Assembly (NCBI GenBank): GCA_965153455.1
Contig: OZ234496.1
Span: 11,493,863-11,557,862, forward strand
DNA from: Sphagnum compactum
Lineage: Eukaryota > Bryophyta > Sphagnopsida > Sphagnales
Direction: 5' to 3'
DNA: 64,000 nucleotides
Shown: one piece after another, positions 48,601-60,930 of the stretch
Position numbering within the stretch: position 1 is the first letter of the stretch
Layout: every line of letters starts with the position of its first letter
The notes under the pieces: generated by a model
Seen by the model: the letters and a program-made list of their open reading frames with translations, nothing else
Databases searched by the model: none
Told to the model about the DNA's origin: nothing
Made by a program: the position numbers and the translations under genes

Positions 48601-49049
48601 CTTTGGATTCCTAAAGTTTGGGAGTGTTTTGTAGCAAGCTGGTCTCTAAGATGTACTTGCAATGTGGATGTTGCAGGGCACGATCAAAAGGACCATATCC
48701 ACCAAAAACTGATGGATCCACCACCCCGCCACGAGAAAAGTCTCCAACCCCACCTAGCAGCAAGCCACAGTCCAGATCACCATCTCCAGCATTGACCTCA
48801 GGGATGCAGAAGCAGCTCCTGTTCTCTCCTCACCTAGCACATCATTGCACCTCAATTCGCAGTGAACCAAATTCTCCTGCTATACCTTCAGAAACCCTGT
48901 CAAAACAAATATTGGAAGAAGATCGGAAGTCTGCAGGAAGGGATTGTCAAATAGATAGGGAGGCCTCTGGAGGTCAGAATGGGAAATCAGCTTGCAGAGT
49001 GTCATCTCAAACTCAGAGGGATGAAGTTATGGAGGAAGCTGCTTCATAA
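45658..49049 (+). CDS. TIFY-family JAZ repressor with PPD, TIFY and complete Jas domains
   Basis: JAZ proteins are nuclear repressors of MYC factors, degraded through COI1 on jasmonate signalling. PPD proteins repress growth genes via NINJA-type corepressors. Coding exons: 45658-45883, 46524-46712, 46976-47160, 47307-47689, 47851-47956, 48082-48349, 48521-48578, 48677-49049, about 595 aa with matching phases. Domains: DFLGLG (9-14); PPD domain (about 110-156, with DILQLTREDCRQYLKERG and MQMPSWNKQQAVQQV); TIFYAG (346-351); Jas motif (453-480, ELPQARKASLARFLEKRKDR then ARSKGPYP). The FLGLG start and LPQARK Jas resemble AtJAZ3-type proteins, while the PPD domain marks the PEAPOD/TIFY4 type. The ATG at 45658 is preferred because FLGLG is normally near the N-terminus; an in-frame ATG at 45439 would add 73 residues. 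The exon 4 donor (AG/GTTCTC) is weak. Confidence 0.88.
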
Positions 49050-51300
49050 CACTTGAAAAGCGTCCTGCAATTTTAGAAGATTCTGTGGAAGTAGTAGTAT
49101 GTGGTTGAACAAAGCATACAGTCCTGCCACGGAAATAATAACGTACCTGTACAATATCTGTTCCCTTCTGAACTGAGGAATGATTGACTCTTGCCTCAAA
49201 GTCAGGATGGGATTTGGTTTTTTTTGGGGGTGGGGGAAGGGGGAGGTTTGACTCAGTGGAGATGGCTTTCGATGGCAATTCACTTAGCTCCAGAATTCAA
49301 TTCCAATTCAACTGTTTGATTTCCCATATCAGGTCATATTGTCCATTGCTGGATGTATGGTGGACTCCTTCTGAAGACACCAGAGACTTCTCGAAAACAA
49401 AGGAAAACTGACATGATAAGCTTAGGCTGAAACTCCCATGCCTGTCAATTGACAAATCAAGAATGGGAATTTTTTTGGGAATTTCTTTTGCATTGCAACT
49501 TCTAGTGGTGATGGTGTGCCCTGATTTGCGATGAGATAGATGCTTGTATGTTCACATGACTGCAACAGTTTCAAGTCAAAAAAATGGCTTATAAGTTGGT
49601 TTCAGGAAGCACTCACAAGATGCAGTGTGTGGACTGCTTGATAATGCTCCTCTGTTTTGCTCCTATGACAGTAAGTCCTTTCTTGTGTATTGGAAGAAGT
49701 AACCAGTTTGAACTGTGTTACACAGTCTAGATGTTTGATTTTCTTTTTGAATGTAATTTTTGGTAGTTTTCCTCAATGGTAACCAGTTCTGACTCTTCTT
49801 ATGCAATCTAGAGCCCTTTCCAAGGATGTATTTCTTAACTTGGAGCAGCCTTCTTGTTGTCAGTCCTGAAATAATCAAATAAATAAGAAACCAATTGCTA
49901 TAAGTATACCATCATGAAGTAAACCAAAGTCTTTGGATTGTATAAACAAAGGACCAGCCCGATTGAGCTTTCCCTTGCTTTGGATACCAATATAAGCTAT
50001 TTATTCCAACCATATCTCAAGCTATTTCACTCTTTGGGTTTCTCTTTTTCCTCTCAATGATTTTCCAGAGATTGTGTGACCACCTTTTCAGCAAGGGGAG
50101 GTTGGTTAGCTGGACAACCCAAGAAAAGAAAAAGATTCAGCAAGATGTCTCGGGTTCACATCCCAAGCAAACTTGAATTGTTCTCAGTGTCCTGTAATTA
50201 GAGGGTTGAAGAGTTAGTCTTCTTCAATGGCATCTTCAAGCCACCAATATTACAGTATGGATTGATCTGAAGCTGCACATTGGTAAATATGTTTCTGAAA
50301 ATTGAGAGTTATCTTTCTCCAGTAATCAAATCACCTGTGGAGCATTAATTTGTTGCCGGAGGATGACACTTCTCATTTTTCAGAAACTCCAGAAAGGTGT
50401 GTGGGTTTGCTGCACTACTTAGATGCGCCATGTAGATGATAGCTTTGATGATAGATTTGCACTTAAAATATGTAGAATGTTTGTGCAACATGTGTGATGT
50501 ATGTCAGTGTTGGTTACTAGCTTTGGTGAGTTCCCATTCTTTGTTTAGTAACCAAATGAATTGCCAAATGAACTATATTAAACTGGAAGGTGGACTTTGC
50601 TCAACCCATAAGAGCAGCAGCTTGTCAAATTGAAGTCTTTTCATTTGAACAACTGATTGGCAAGTGTTTCAAGGTTGTCAAGACTTCTTCGTCTCAAAAT
50701 GTTTGCACCATCACACTTTTTCAAGCATTTTTTTTAATTGTAAGGAGGTTCATCAAGCTGGCATACTTTCATGCTCAAGTCCATGTGCAGGAACATGGTT
50801 CATGACTTGACTTGTCTTCCCATTATTCCACTGTCTGTTTCACTACCCTTTGAGTTAAGTTCATATTCACCAATCCTTCAGTATCAGGCCTTCCTCATTT
50901 GGATACCCTACCCATCGATTCGTGAAGTAGCCACCTTTTGTGATATGTTCTTAGTAGTGAACACACATGGACACATGATGCAATGTAATGGAAGCATGAT
51001 GCTTTTCCATCCATTGCTTAAGAGATGGTAACTAATATTTGTGTGGCCCTCTTCCACACTCAAATCTAGCATCAATGTGTTTGAAGATTATGTTCACACC
51101 ATAATAGATGCCATCATTGTTGATCTTACATGAATAGACCTTATGCCTTTGGCAATTTCATAAAAAAGAAGGTTTTGCTTCAAAGGAAGTGCAAATAAGG
51201 CAATGACATACATACTAAAATTGGAACTTAAAGAAATTCATTATTGCTTGTAAAAATGGGGTATTCATGATTGTTTACATGAATGAGCAAACCCATGCTT
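49050..51300. other. JAZ 3' flank
   Basis: Contains the 3' UTR and intermediate-composition DNA without a recognisable gene. Frames of 65-86 codons (50436-51031, +) resemble no known protein. Confidence 0.4.
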
Positions 51301-54300
51301 GTGTGAGTACCATTAGCAATGTCACACCCCAAAATTTTGAGACCCATCTAATTTCAAAACAACATAGGATTCACTTAATGAAAGCTTTTCATTTCACATT
51401 TTATATTAACATATTATTCAAGTAATAAAGAATGTCCAATTTCAATTGGAATTACAAAAAAATAATAATAATAATATTCCAAATGAGTGATTAGGAATTT
51501 TTTATTAAAAGTAACACTTGAGATTCCTTTATTCAAGAACACAAAAGGAACCTTTTTTTTCATTTTTTAAAAAACTTTTAATCTTTAGGAGGGTTTTAAA
51601 TAGTCTTCTTTTTAATTTGTTTAATCGATACATTGAAGGAATAACAACTTTTGAATAATTCTTAGAAGTTGGAACGAGAAGGTCTTAAAAAGGCCATTGC
51701 ATTCATGTTTACAAACTTAGAGTAGTTTTATTTTATGTGCCATACCCTTGTGACTATAGTTGACAAACAATAAAAGAAATTACAATGGTGCAATGATGCA
51801 ACTTGACACTTAATGATAAGGGGTCATGGATCTCAAAAACATTTTAAAAACGCAAATTTTTTATTTGTGTAAGCTATGTAAGTGTTTATAGTATACATAG
51901 GTGGGGAACACAAAGCTCATGTGGTGCAAGTCAATACTAAAAATCACAATTTAAAAAAATAAATTAAATTAAATTAAAATAAATTGGGTTCATCTTTCCT
52001 TGAATTTTGGTGAGGTGGTTTTTAGTTGTACCACCCAAGGATGTGTTTGCCCAAACAATTGGACAATTATTTACATGTTTGCACCAACAATGCATGGGAG
52101 ATTAAAAAGTATAAAAGATTTTTTTATTTTTTATTTTAATATTCATAAAAAATAATAATGAATCTTTATTGTGTTCCAATTGATGCAAACTTTCAACATT
52201 CTAGGTTGAACACTAATAATAGGGCTAGCCACGTCCCACCAATTCCCACATTTGTTATGTTATATGTTGTTGGTATTTTAATGATGAATTTTAATTTAAC
52301 CTTTGGTACTTTGAATTCAAAATGTCACAATTAACTTAGAATTAATGTCCTTTTTTCACACCCTTTTTTTTATTGTTTCACTTTTTTGGAATAAAGGGTG
52401 ATAAAGGATGTAAAAGGGTTCCATTCAAAACAACTATAAGCATGAACATTACATCAAGTAAATATATTTTGAAATTTGTTTATGTTCATATAACAAGGTG
52501 TGAAATTAGAAGGGAGGAATTGTAATGTCTATGGAGAAGGTGTATGTTGATTACAATTAATTCTTTGTATGTAGGTTTGGGCATGTGAGATGTTGTTGAA
52601 GCCAAATTGAAACATCAAAATGTCACCAAGGAAAATGGAAAGTCAAATTCAATATTTATTGCCTAGACATTTCCTCCATCATTGTGTTTGGACATGAACA
52701 CAACAATTGGATTGCCACTATAATTGTTTCATATAAGTGACGTAAAACCAAAATTGTGAAGATCTTCAATTTGAAATTCTTAATGAATGTTGTTTTTAAT
52801 ACATGTGGAGTGATATTCATAGGGTTAAGTATACCAACAAGTCACAAACATTGTGAATTATGGTTCAAATTCAAAAGCACATATGGCATCATTCATTTTG
52901 AATAATCGCAATTTAGACTTGTCATGACAACATTAGTTGTTATTGAGACAAAAATATGAAAGTACAATCTATCAATTTGGAATAGATTGTAGGAAAGAAT
53001 GTGATGTTATAGATGTGAATTTGTTCAACATTACATTCTTTCTATGATCACAAAGAATCATGCCTTTGAATTTTATGTGATTTGCCAAAAATCACAAATT
53101 CTAGGTGTGTATTTTTCCATTCATGGTCCTATACATTGAATATTGGCATTTCATATAACTAACAATGATTTAAAGTCTTTTTATAAATGATAATTTTTTT
53201 CTTCCTTTTGAAAGTTAGTTTTATGTTTGTAGCATTGTGCTTTAATCCAAGATGATGATTTCAACTAAACACACCTTCACAATGTACTCAAACACAATTG
53301 CTCTTTCTTTATGAATTGGAATCACTTATATATTCAAGTACTTCCAAGGTCTTTTACACCATAAAATCACTTTTTGTGTATCCATAAATTTTTAATGAAT
53401 TTGTTTGCAACTTTGTTTTACCTATGTTGGGTATTGCTTCAATAGCACATTGGTTGTGCACAATTGTCATTGGTGTTTATAAACATTCATTTTTAAAATG
53501 CAATTATCTTGTGGTGCATTTGCAAATTGGTCAAATCACACCAAACCATATCATGCACTATATTGAATGGCCCACTTTTGATATTATAAACTACACATTT
53601 CTTGTATATATCATTTACAATATATTCCATTTACATGTAACATTAAAATATTTTTGAAATTTAGACATCCTAAAAGATTCATATATGTTTAGATTTAAAA
53701 TTATTACTTTTTATATTTCAATAATATTGTTTGAATGTGATTAGTAATGTCCTAAATGTTCAATAATTTTTCAATATCAAGAATTTTGTATTTTTTCAAT
53801 TAAAGGGGTCACTTACAAAATGAAAATTATTTGACATAAGAGTTATTTAATTTGAATAGTTTTCAATTTAACCCTAAATCCAAAATAAATGGTAATTTAT
53901 TTACCATAACTTTCAAATGGCACCACATAAGCATATCCTTTTGTTTTGCAATTTTCATTGGGATCAATGTCCTTTTTGGTTCCTATGACTAGGAATGTGC
54001 CCAAAAGGATAATGAAAATGGTCGTGAATTAAATGTCAACTTGCGCACAACAATAAATCAATCTCCTAACCAATTAAACTAGCATATATAATGTTTCCAC
54101 ATTTGTAAGGTTTTGTATATTACCCTTTCAATTTGTTGATTTTGTGTCCATGTTTAAACTAATTGTTTGCTTTTGTTGAGGAGTTGGCCTATGATCATTC
54201 CACATTGAATTTTTTTATAATCATTGACCATCAAATCAACATAATCATGAATTACTTTGCCATTGACAAATTTGGGAATCGTTCCTTCACACATTTGAAA

Positions 54301-57300
54301 ATGGATTTTGGAACATTGAAAACATGGAACACACTTTGAACAAATGGACATAACTTCATATACAATGGTCAAATTGTTACACTAATGATTACTAGTGTAG
54401 CTTGTGTTGTTGGCCCAAGTTTGAACATATTCTTTATTTTTCACATTTTCAGAAAATTTCTAAGTTTGGCAATGTCAATACATTGAAGGCTCAATTGATT
54501 TTTTCCTTCCAAACCCAATTTTGGTAATTTATTTGAATTTCTAGCAACAAAATCCACTTAAAACAAATATCCTTCACACCTTAGCCCGGAAAATTGTGAA
54601 ATAAATTTTATTAAATCTGCCTCACTAAGAGTTTTCCAACAACACCAAGAATGCCCCCAAATGCCAATACAATTTTCAGTTTCAGTTTTATTTATTTTTC
54701 ATTGAAAAAATGGTTCAATAATCAATAGCTTCCACACCATAGCTCCAAATAGTCTTAAATTAAGTCAGTGCAACTAGATTCATTGAGAGCTTTTCGAAAA
54801 TATCGAGAGTGTGACATGAAGTGTCATGGTTTGGGATATCTCAATGTGACAAAACAAAACAAACGACCTTGCTTCATAGATAGATGTCTAATTCTTAAAG
54901 TCATTAAATAATGTTCCATGTAATTGTCTCAAGGTTACACTAAAGGTCCTTGTACAATTTTAGATGTTAATATAGGAAAACATAATTGATTTCAATGTTG
55001 TTGAAACAATCTCCACACTCGTATAACATAGATTTGAACATGAATCACCATTTAGGATTAGATAAACATGTAGTAATTTACCATATGAAGGTTCAATAAT
55101 GACAATTATATTTGAATGCTTGACATTATGAAGGTTTTTTTATAAACATTTTAATATGTTGTTGAACATGAAACAAAGTTAATGTATCCAATGGCACCTT
55201 ATGTGCATGCATTGGGTTTTTTCATCACTTGAAACCAAGGTCCATGGTCCAATTTCCTAGGAACCAATTTGAAGCAAATTGAATCCTTGAGTTGGACTAT
55301 ACCTTGATCCCTAGCCTAGTTCTTGATTCTCCAAATCAAGAACTCTCCTTTTAGCATTGTTTTTTGGTTTGAACCAATTGGTTTTCCCTCCAAAACAAGT
55401 GCCATGTAAGTTTAGCCTTAACTTGCCACTTTTTGGTCTTGGACCTTCATCTAAAGACCTTGGGACCAATATAAAGCTTTCGACCAATAAGATTGCTTGA
55501 ATTCATTTGTCCTTGGACTTTGGGCCCTCATCTAAAGTCGCCCTTATTTGAAGTTTTAAACAATGAGCTTACATTATTTAACCTGCAAAGGACAAAAGGT
55601 TTTCTTGACCTTCTTTACCTTTGTTTTTTTTTGGCTTTTTTGAATTGGCCACAAAACATGGAACAAAAGGCTTCTTGGGGGACATACGAATGTAATGGCC
55701 CATTATGGATAGAAATCATTTTCTTAATAGACATTGTCTTGCAATTGCATTGAACTCAATGTTACATTTAATTTGTTGGTTCTGTCCTATAGAGGCATTC
55801 TGTGAACACCTTTTGAGTGGGTATAGGGGTCAAAGAATCAAAAGTTGGTTGTATGGATAAGGTTATAGGTTTGCATGTAAGTTTTTTATTGGCCTAAGCT
55901 AATGGATGAGCATGTGTAAAATTTGGGTGCATCCATCCAATTGATGGGTTGCTTTGAAGTCTACCCATTTACTTGTTGGGTTTCTTTTCAAAATATGAAT
56001 GTTGGGTATTTGATTTAATCATGCCTCTATATCATTTTATTTTTTGGGTTGTCACTTGCCTTTTTGTATCACAAGGTTTCGTATCACTATGAAATGTAAA
56101 AAAAATTCATATGACTAATTTTTTAAATGAAATTTGTTTAATAAACATACAAATAATTAGCTTCAATTCCTTTAAATTTTATTAAAATGAGATTTGGAAA
56201 ATTATGCAAGAAATGATTAAAATAAAACATATCAATTTTAAAATAAATATAAAATTTAATATAAAATTGTCTTTTGAGATATAAATTTTTAAATTAATTT
56301 GATGTTATTTTAAAAAAAATTAATAAGGCTTCGATGAAAATTTAATAACAAAAATCATAATGAAATTTATTTTTAATTGATGTTTTTTGGGTATCGTTGT
56401 TGTTTTTTATGTTATAAAATTTTATTATTTTCCTAAGATAGTAGACATGCATGTATGATTTTAGGTTTTAACAAGCATGCATGGGGCAACACAACTAGTT
56501 TATAAAGTTGGGTGGGGGTATAGTGGGGTTTATAGGTGAAAATTTAGGGAGAGCATAATTTAGGGATTAAGGTATTTAAATTTTTCCCCTCTTTCATAGG
56601 TTTGTTTTTTATTATGAGGTTTCAATGGGTATAAGGAATGGATAATTCAATTAGATTGAAAGAATTACAAATTGTAACTAGAGCTTTAAAAAAAGGGACA
56701 AGGGGTTAGGAATTTTTTTTAAATTTCCAAAAGGGTTTTTTTTGGGTGAGGAGGGGAGGATGGGATAATTCCACCCATTTCCAAACAAGGTTTTTTTTAA
56801 GGGATTGGGAAAGGTGATTGTTTTTTAGGGATGGGGACTAACCCAAAGGTTTGTTTATTGGGTGGCATGGGAGTGAAAAATTTGGTTGTTTTTCAAGGTA
56901 AGAAGGTGAAATTTTTTAATTTTCCAAGGAATTATTTTTGTGGTGGTGTGGGATGGGGTGGTTGGAGAAAGAGGGTGGGTATTTTTTTATTTTATTTTTT
57001 TGTTTCATTTGTGACATGGTGACTTAATGAAGATTTTAATCTCAAGAAAAATATTTTATAAAATTATATATCTATTTTGGGAATGGAAAATTTTTAATTT
57101 AAGAAATTTAACAAAAAGAACAAACAATATTTTGCTTAAAACTGAACACTTAATGCATGTAACCAAAAAAGGAAAACAAAAAATCAATTTTCATTTTTTT
57201 GTGTGTTTAATTTTTTTAATGTACATGATTAAAAAATTGATTTAAAATGACATAATAATAATAATAATAATATATTTGAGTGAAAATGAAAATGATGGTT

Positions 57301-57389
57301 AAATAGTGAAAAAAAAAAAGGTTTATGTATTAATATCTTTCAAATCTAGGTTGATATATTTAAAGTTCGGGTGTAATCATGAAGTGCAT
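51301..57389. other. AT-rich intergenic DNA
   Basis: No gene recognised. A related phrase (TTGGACYTT...CCCTCATCTAAAG) appears twice near 55440 and 55508. A 72-codon minus frame at 54154-54372 with several Cys has no identifiable domain. Confidence 0.4.
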
Positions 57390-57660
57390 AATTAAAATTC
57401 ATAAGATGTCAAAGGTATTGATATCTTGTTCATTATTAGACCACAATCTAGCCGCTAAACCATGGCTCATCAATATCCATGATTAATGGTAACTATCTAT
57501 CATAGTCAAAGTTACTGAAAGTCAATAATTAAAATTTATAAAATGCCAAGGATATTAATATCTTGTTCATTATTAGACCATAATTTAGTTGCTAAACCAT
57601 GGATATGATCCTTTATTGTTAAGTTGAAATCGACCATAATCAAAATTACTTAAAGTCAAT
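57390..57660. repeat. two-copy tandem duplication, period about 137 bp
   Basis: ATTAAAATTCATAAGATG...TTGTTCATTATTAGACCA...GCTAAACCATGG... is followed by a second copy from 57527 with about 15-20% differences by eye, ending AAGTCAATA. A degenerate telomere-like phrase (GGTTTAGGGTTTAAG) follows at about 57690. Confidence 0.6.
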
Positions 57661-57948
57661 ACAAAATAGAAAAAGGTTTAAGGTTAGAGTTAGGTTTAGG
57701 GTTTAAGTTAGATCTTTTGTCCCATATCATATAACATTGTATGTTTGTTGTCTATCTTTTTTCATAGCAAGAATAGTGTGTTTAGTTTAAACTTTCACCA
57801 TTTGTTGATTGGTTTTTTGTTTTCTTTACAAGTTTGTGTTTTTGTAAGTGTACGTTTTGCTAAGTGTGTGCTTTTACAATTATTAGTCTTTCTCAAATGC
57901 TACATCATTTGTTTGTTGTGATATTTTCATTTCTTTCTTTTTTGCACA

Positions 57949-58371
57949 ATGGTTGTTGTTCCAATGAAGGAAGTTAGATTAATTATTGTAGTGGATGATT
58001 TGGATTTCAGAATTAAAGATGTTACATTTGAAGCAAAGGTGCTCAATAGGTATGGCACCTTCGATCAAATTGTAAATAAGAGCATGGAAGATCCAAGTTA
58101 TGCATATTTGCATTATGATTTGTTGGACAGGGCAACTCTAACCACAATCATTTTGAAGGTGAAATTGCCTCATATAGAAATGTGTGAGCAACATTTGCAG
58201 AAAGGCATGTTTGTGAGGGTGGAAAATTTTGGCATTGAGTTAAAGTTCAAAAAGGGTTTTGAAAAAGGTGACATGCATGTTGTCATTACAATTAAATCGA
58301 CAACCATTGTGTCATCAATTCCTGCATTCCAACTTGAGTTAGTTCCCATGTTTTCACATGGATTCCATTAG
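57949..58371 (+). CDS. OB-fold/RPA-like ORF, possibly Helitron-associated
   Basis: This is an uninterrupted 140-codon frame in otherwise decayed DNA. The layout (VDDLDFRIKDVTFEAKVLN, a YAYLHYDLLDRATLTTIILK segment, then CEQHLQKGMFVRVENFGI and GDMHVVITIKSTTIVSSI) is that of an RPA-type OB fold. In that fold a strand-rich barrel is followed by a 'cannot exceed L..G..vrv.nF' edge strand. Many plant Helitrons carry an RPA1-like gene, and Helitron Rep-region pieces lie downstream on the same strand. It ends at a stop after HGFH, shorter than a full RPA1. The assignment rests on pattern only. It could be one exon of a longer gene or a fragment that survives by chance. Confidence 0.4.
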   Translation: MVVVPMKEVRLIIVVDDLDFRIKDVTFEAKVLNRYGTFDQIVNKSMEDPSYAYLHYDLLDRATLTTIILKVKLPHIEMCEQHLQKGMFVRVENFGIELKFKKGFEKGDMHVVITIKSTTIVSSIPAFQLELVPMFSHGFH

Positions 58372-58809
58372 AAATTTTAGAAATTATATTAAAAGTTAAA
58401 GGTTTATTACCATTGTTGTCATCATCATTAGTGTAAGGGGAATACGGGATAACAAAGGTGAAAATTCACATATGGGGGCACAACATTACACAATTTTAAC
58501 AAAAGTTATTAATGAAATTACTCGAACTCACCTTCTATAGTTACACATCAAATTATCAAGTGTTCAATCTATATTCAAAGAGGTAAATTCCTTTTCTTTC
58601 CTTTGCATCATTCAATGTTTGTTAAAAATTTACACATAAAACATCAAACAAAACCTAATGTTCATCTCGTGATCAATTATATTAGAAAAGATAACGAAAA
58701 ATACAAAAATAATGTACTAAATTATTTTTTCAAAGTGTTCTTTTCGAACATTGAAGAAAATCAGATGTTCACCTAATTTTCTAAGGTGGTCCATCAAGTA
58801 ATCCCTAAC

Positions 58810-59712
58810 AGTTCAGGATGGAAACCACTTGGTGGCCACCAAGTGCTTCTTAATAATCCCCCTACTAATCCAAGATCGAAACCACCTGGTGGCCCTTGGG
58901 AGTCTAAGGTTGAGGCCATTAGGTGGTCCTTCGTAGTTTAGGGTTGAAACCACTTAGTGGCCACCAGGTGGTGTACAAACAAACAAAAAACCACTTAGTG
59001 GCCACCAGGTGGTCTACAAACAAACAAAAAACCACTTGGTGGTTGCCATGTGGTCCCTTGCAGTTTAGGGTTGAAACCACTTAATGGCCACTAGGTGGTT
59101 TCCATGCAAAAAAAACAAACCCGATGGTGACCAGGTGGTCCTTCACAGTTTAGGGTCGAAACCACATGGTGGCCACTAGGTGGTCTTTAGGTAAAAAAAA
59201 GAAAAAAAACCACCTAATGGCCACCAAGTGGTCCTTCATAGTCTAAGGTCAAAACCACTTGGTGGCCATTAGGTGGTCTTTAGGCAAGAAAAAAAAACCA
59301 CTTAATGGCCATCAGGTGGTGACTCGTAGTTTAAGGTTGAAATTACTAGGTGATCTCCATGTGAAGGAAATTACTTGGTGGCCACTAGGTGGTCCCTTGT
59401 AGTTTAACATTGAAACCACCTAGTGGCCACCTAGCGGTCTTGCGCGGTCTAGCATTGAAACCACTTTGTGGCCACCAAATGGTCGGTCTTTCGTAATTTA
59501 ACATTGAAACCACCTGGTGGCCACCAAGTGGTCCCTTGCAGTTGAACATGGAAACCACCCGGTCGCTTCCAAGTGACAAAATAAAAAATTAAAAAAAATA
59601 ATCTAGTGGCCACTAGGTGGTCCCTCATAATTTAACGTCGAAACCACCTAGTGGCCACCGGGTGGTCTCCATGTAAAAAACAAAAAAACCACTTTGTGGC
59701 CACCAAATGGTT
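58810..59712. repeat. tandem array of GTGGCCAC-centred palindromes, about 20 units
   Basis: About 20 units spaced 38-56 bp (mean about 45) each contain a variant of CCACYTRGTGGCCACYARGTGG, a near-perfect inverted repeat. The first is perfect over 20 bp (CACTTGGTGGCCACCAAGTG, 58826-58845). The spacers alternate between two types: an A-rich one (GTCTTTAGGCAAAAAAA) and a 'TCCTTCGTAGTTTAGGGTTGAAA' type. A TA microsatellite (59727-59743) follows the array. Confidence 0.85.
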
Positions 59713-59749
59713 TTGTCCAAGGTCGAATATATATATATATATATTGCCC

Positions 59750-59935
59750 AGGTAGTAAGGAGATTCAAGTGGCCAACCTAATTCTCTTATTCCCAAGGAG
59801 GTTCCTCTCTTTTGAAAAAGGAGAATCGGATGGCCACCTTAATCTAATGTAAAAATAAAAAAACAAAAATAACCATTTGATTATTCTCTCCTTTAAGGAG
59901 GGGAGAACCGGGCAACCACATAATTCTTTCTACTA
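59750..59935. repeat. three-copy short repeat after the palindrome array
   Basis: GGAGATTCAAGTGGCCAACCTAATTC, GGAGAATCGGATGGCCACCTTAAT and GGAGAACCGGGCAACCACATAATTC are related phrases separated by 50-80 bp. They share the GGCCA core with the preceding array. Confidence 0.5.
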
Positions 59936-60930
59936 TAATGGCTTATAGAAAGTATAAGTACATTGAGATGATTTTTTTTTACTATAATTGTTTTAAAAAC
60001 AAAAATCTGTGTTCTATTGCATACTAAACATAAAGTATAATGTTGCTAGTAAAAATGAAAAAATGGTTTTATACAATCCAATGGAATTCCTTTTTGGGTA
60101 TAATATGGGATAAAATGTTTGGAATGTGTTTGTTCAAATAAGATCATATTATAATTTTAATGTGGTAAGGGATACAAGTATGTGAAAAACCTTTGTAAAT
60201 AAAGTTTTGTAATTTTTTCCACATTGGTCAATAGCCTTTTAACATTGAAAGGATTTTGTAACCCCTTTCTTGGCGCATCTAATGTCACAAAAATCATTGG
60301 GATTGGTTTTTAAATGAATAAGATATGGCTTATGAAAGTGAAAGGGGTGAAAATGTAAAGTTTAAGCACAAAAAAAGTTTTTGTTTTAAAGATTAAAATA
60401 TATATATTGGTCTAATGTTTTTGCACTGCAAAGATCATTTGTAAAGCTTTAAATGTCACATCCATAGCTTTTTAAATCACTCAAAACAAATAAGAAACGA
60501 AAGAGATATATGGTTTGAAAGAAAGGGGTATCGCGTCTCTTTTTCGTGCTTGAATGATTTTTCCTCTTGATATTTCTTTTGTTGTTATTATTTTTTTATC
60601 TTGTTCTTTGTCTTTTCTTTAGCTATTAATTTTTTAAATTATTACATTTTCACAACATCTTTTATTATGCACTTTTTATGCATTTTATTTTTTTAATTTA
60701 CATATTATGTGTATGTGTGCGCATGGTTTTATTTCTTTCTTGATTGATCTACCTTTTTCCACAGTTTTCCTATGTTTATGTTCGTTTTCATTTACCTTTT
60801 TGTTTGAACATATTGTCTTTTTGTTTAGGTGACCTAGGTGTTGTCCATAGTTAGCTTGTTGCGCCTCCATTTCAAAAAGTATGTGAAAATTATTAGGTAG
60901 TAGATGTCATCATTTTTCCAACAGGTGGTG
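59936..60930. other. AT-rich DNA between OB-like pieces
   Basis: No coding sequence recognised. It might be intron sequence if the two OB-like pieces belong to one gene. Confidence 0.35.

Noticed and set aside
59385-59579. Minus-strand 64-codon ORF with GGHQVVSMLN-like repeats
   Set aside because: It is a translation of the palindromic minisatellite.
58810-59712. CRISPR array
   Set aside because: Repeats are diverged, spacers are themselves repeats of two types, and the setting is a plant nuclear genome.
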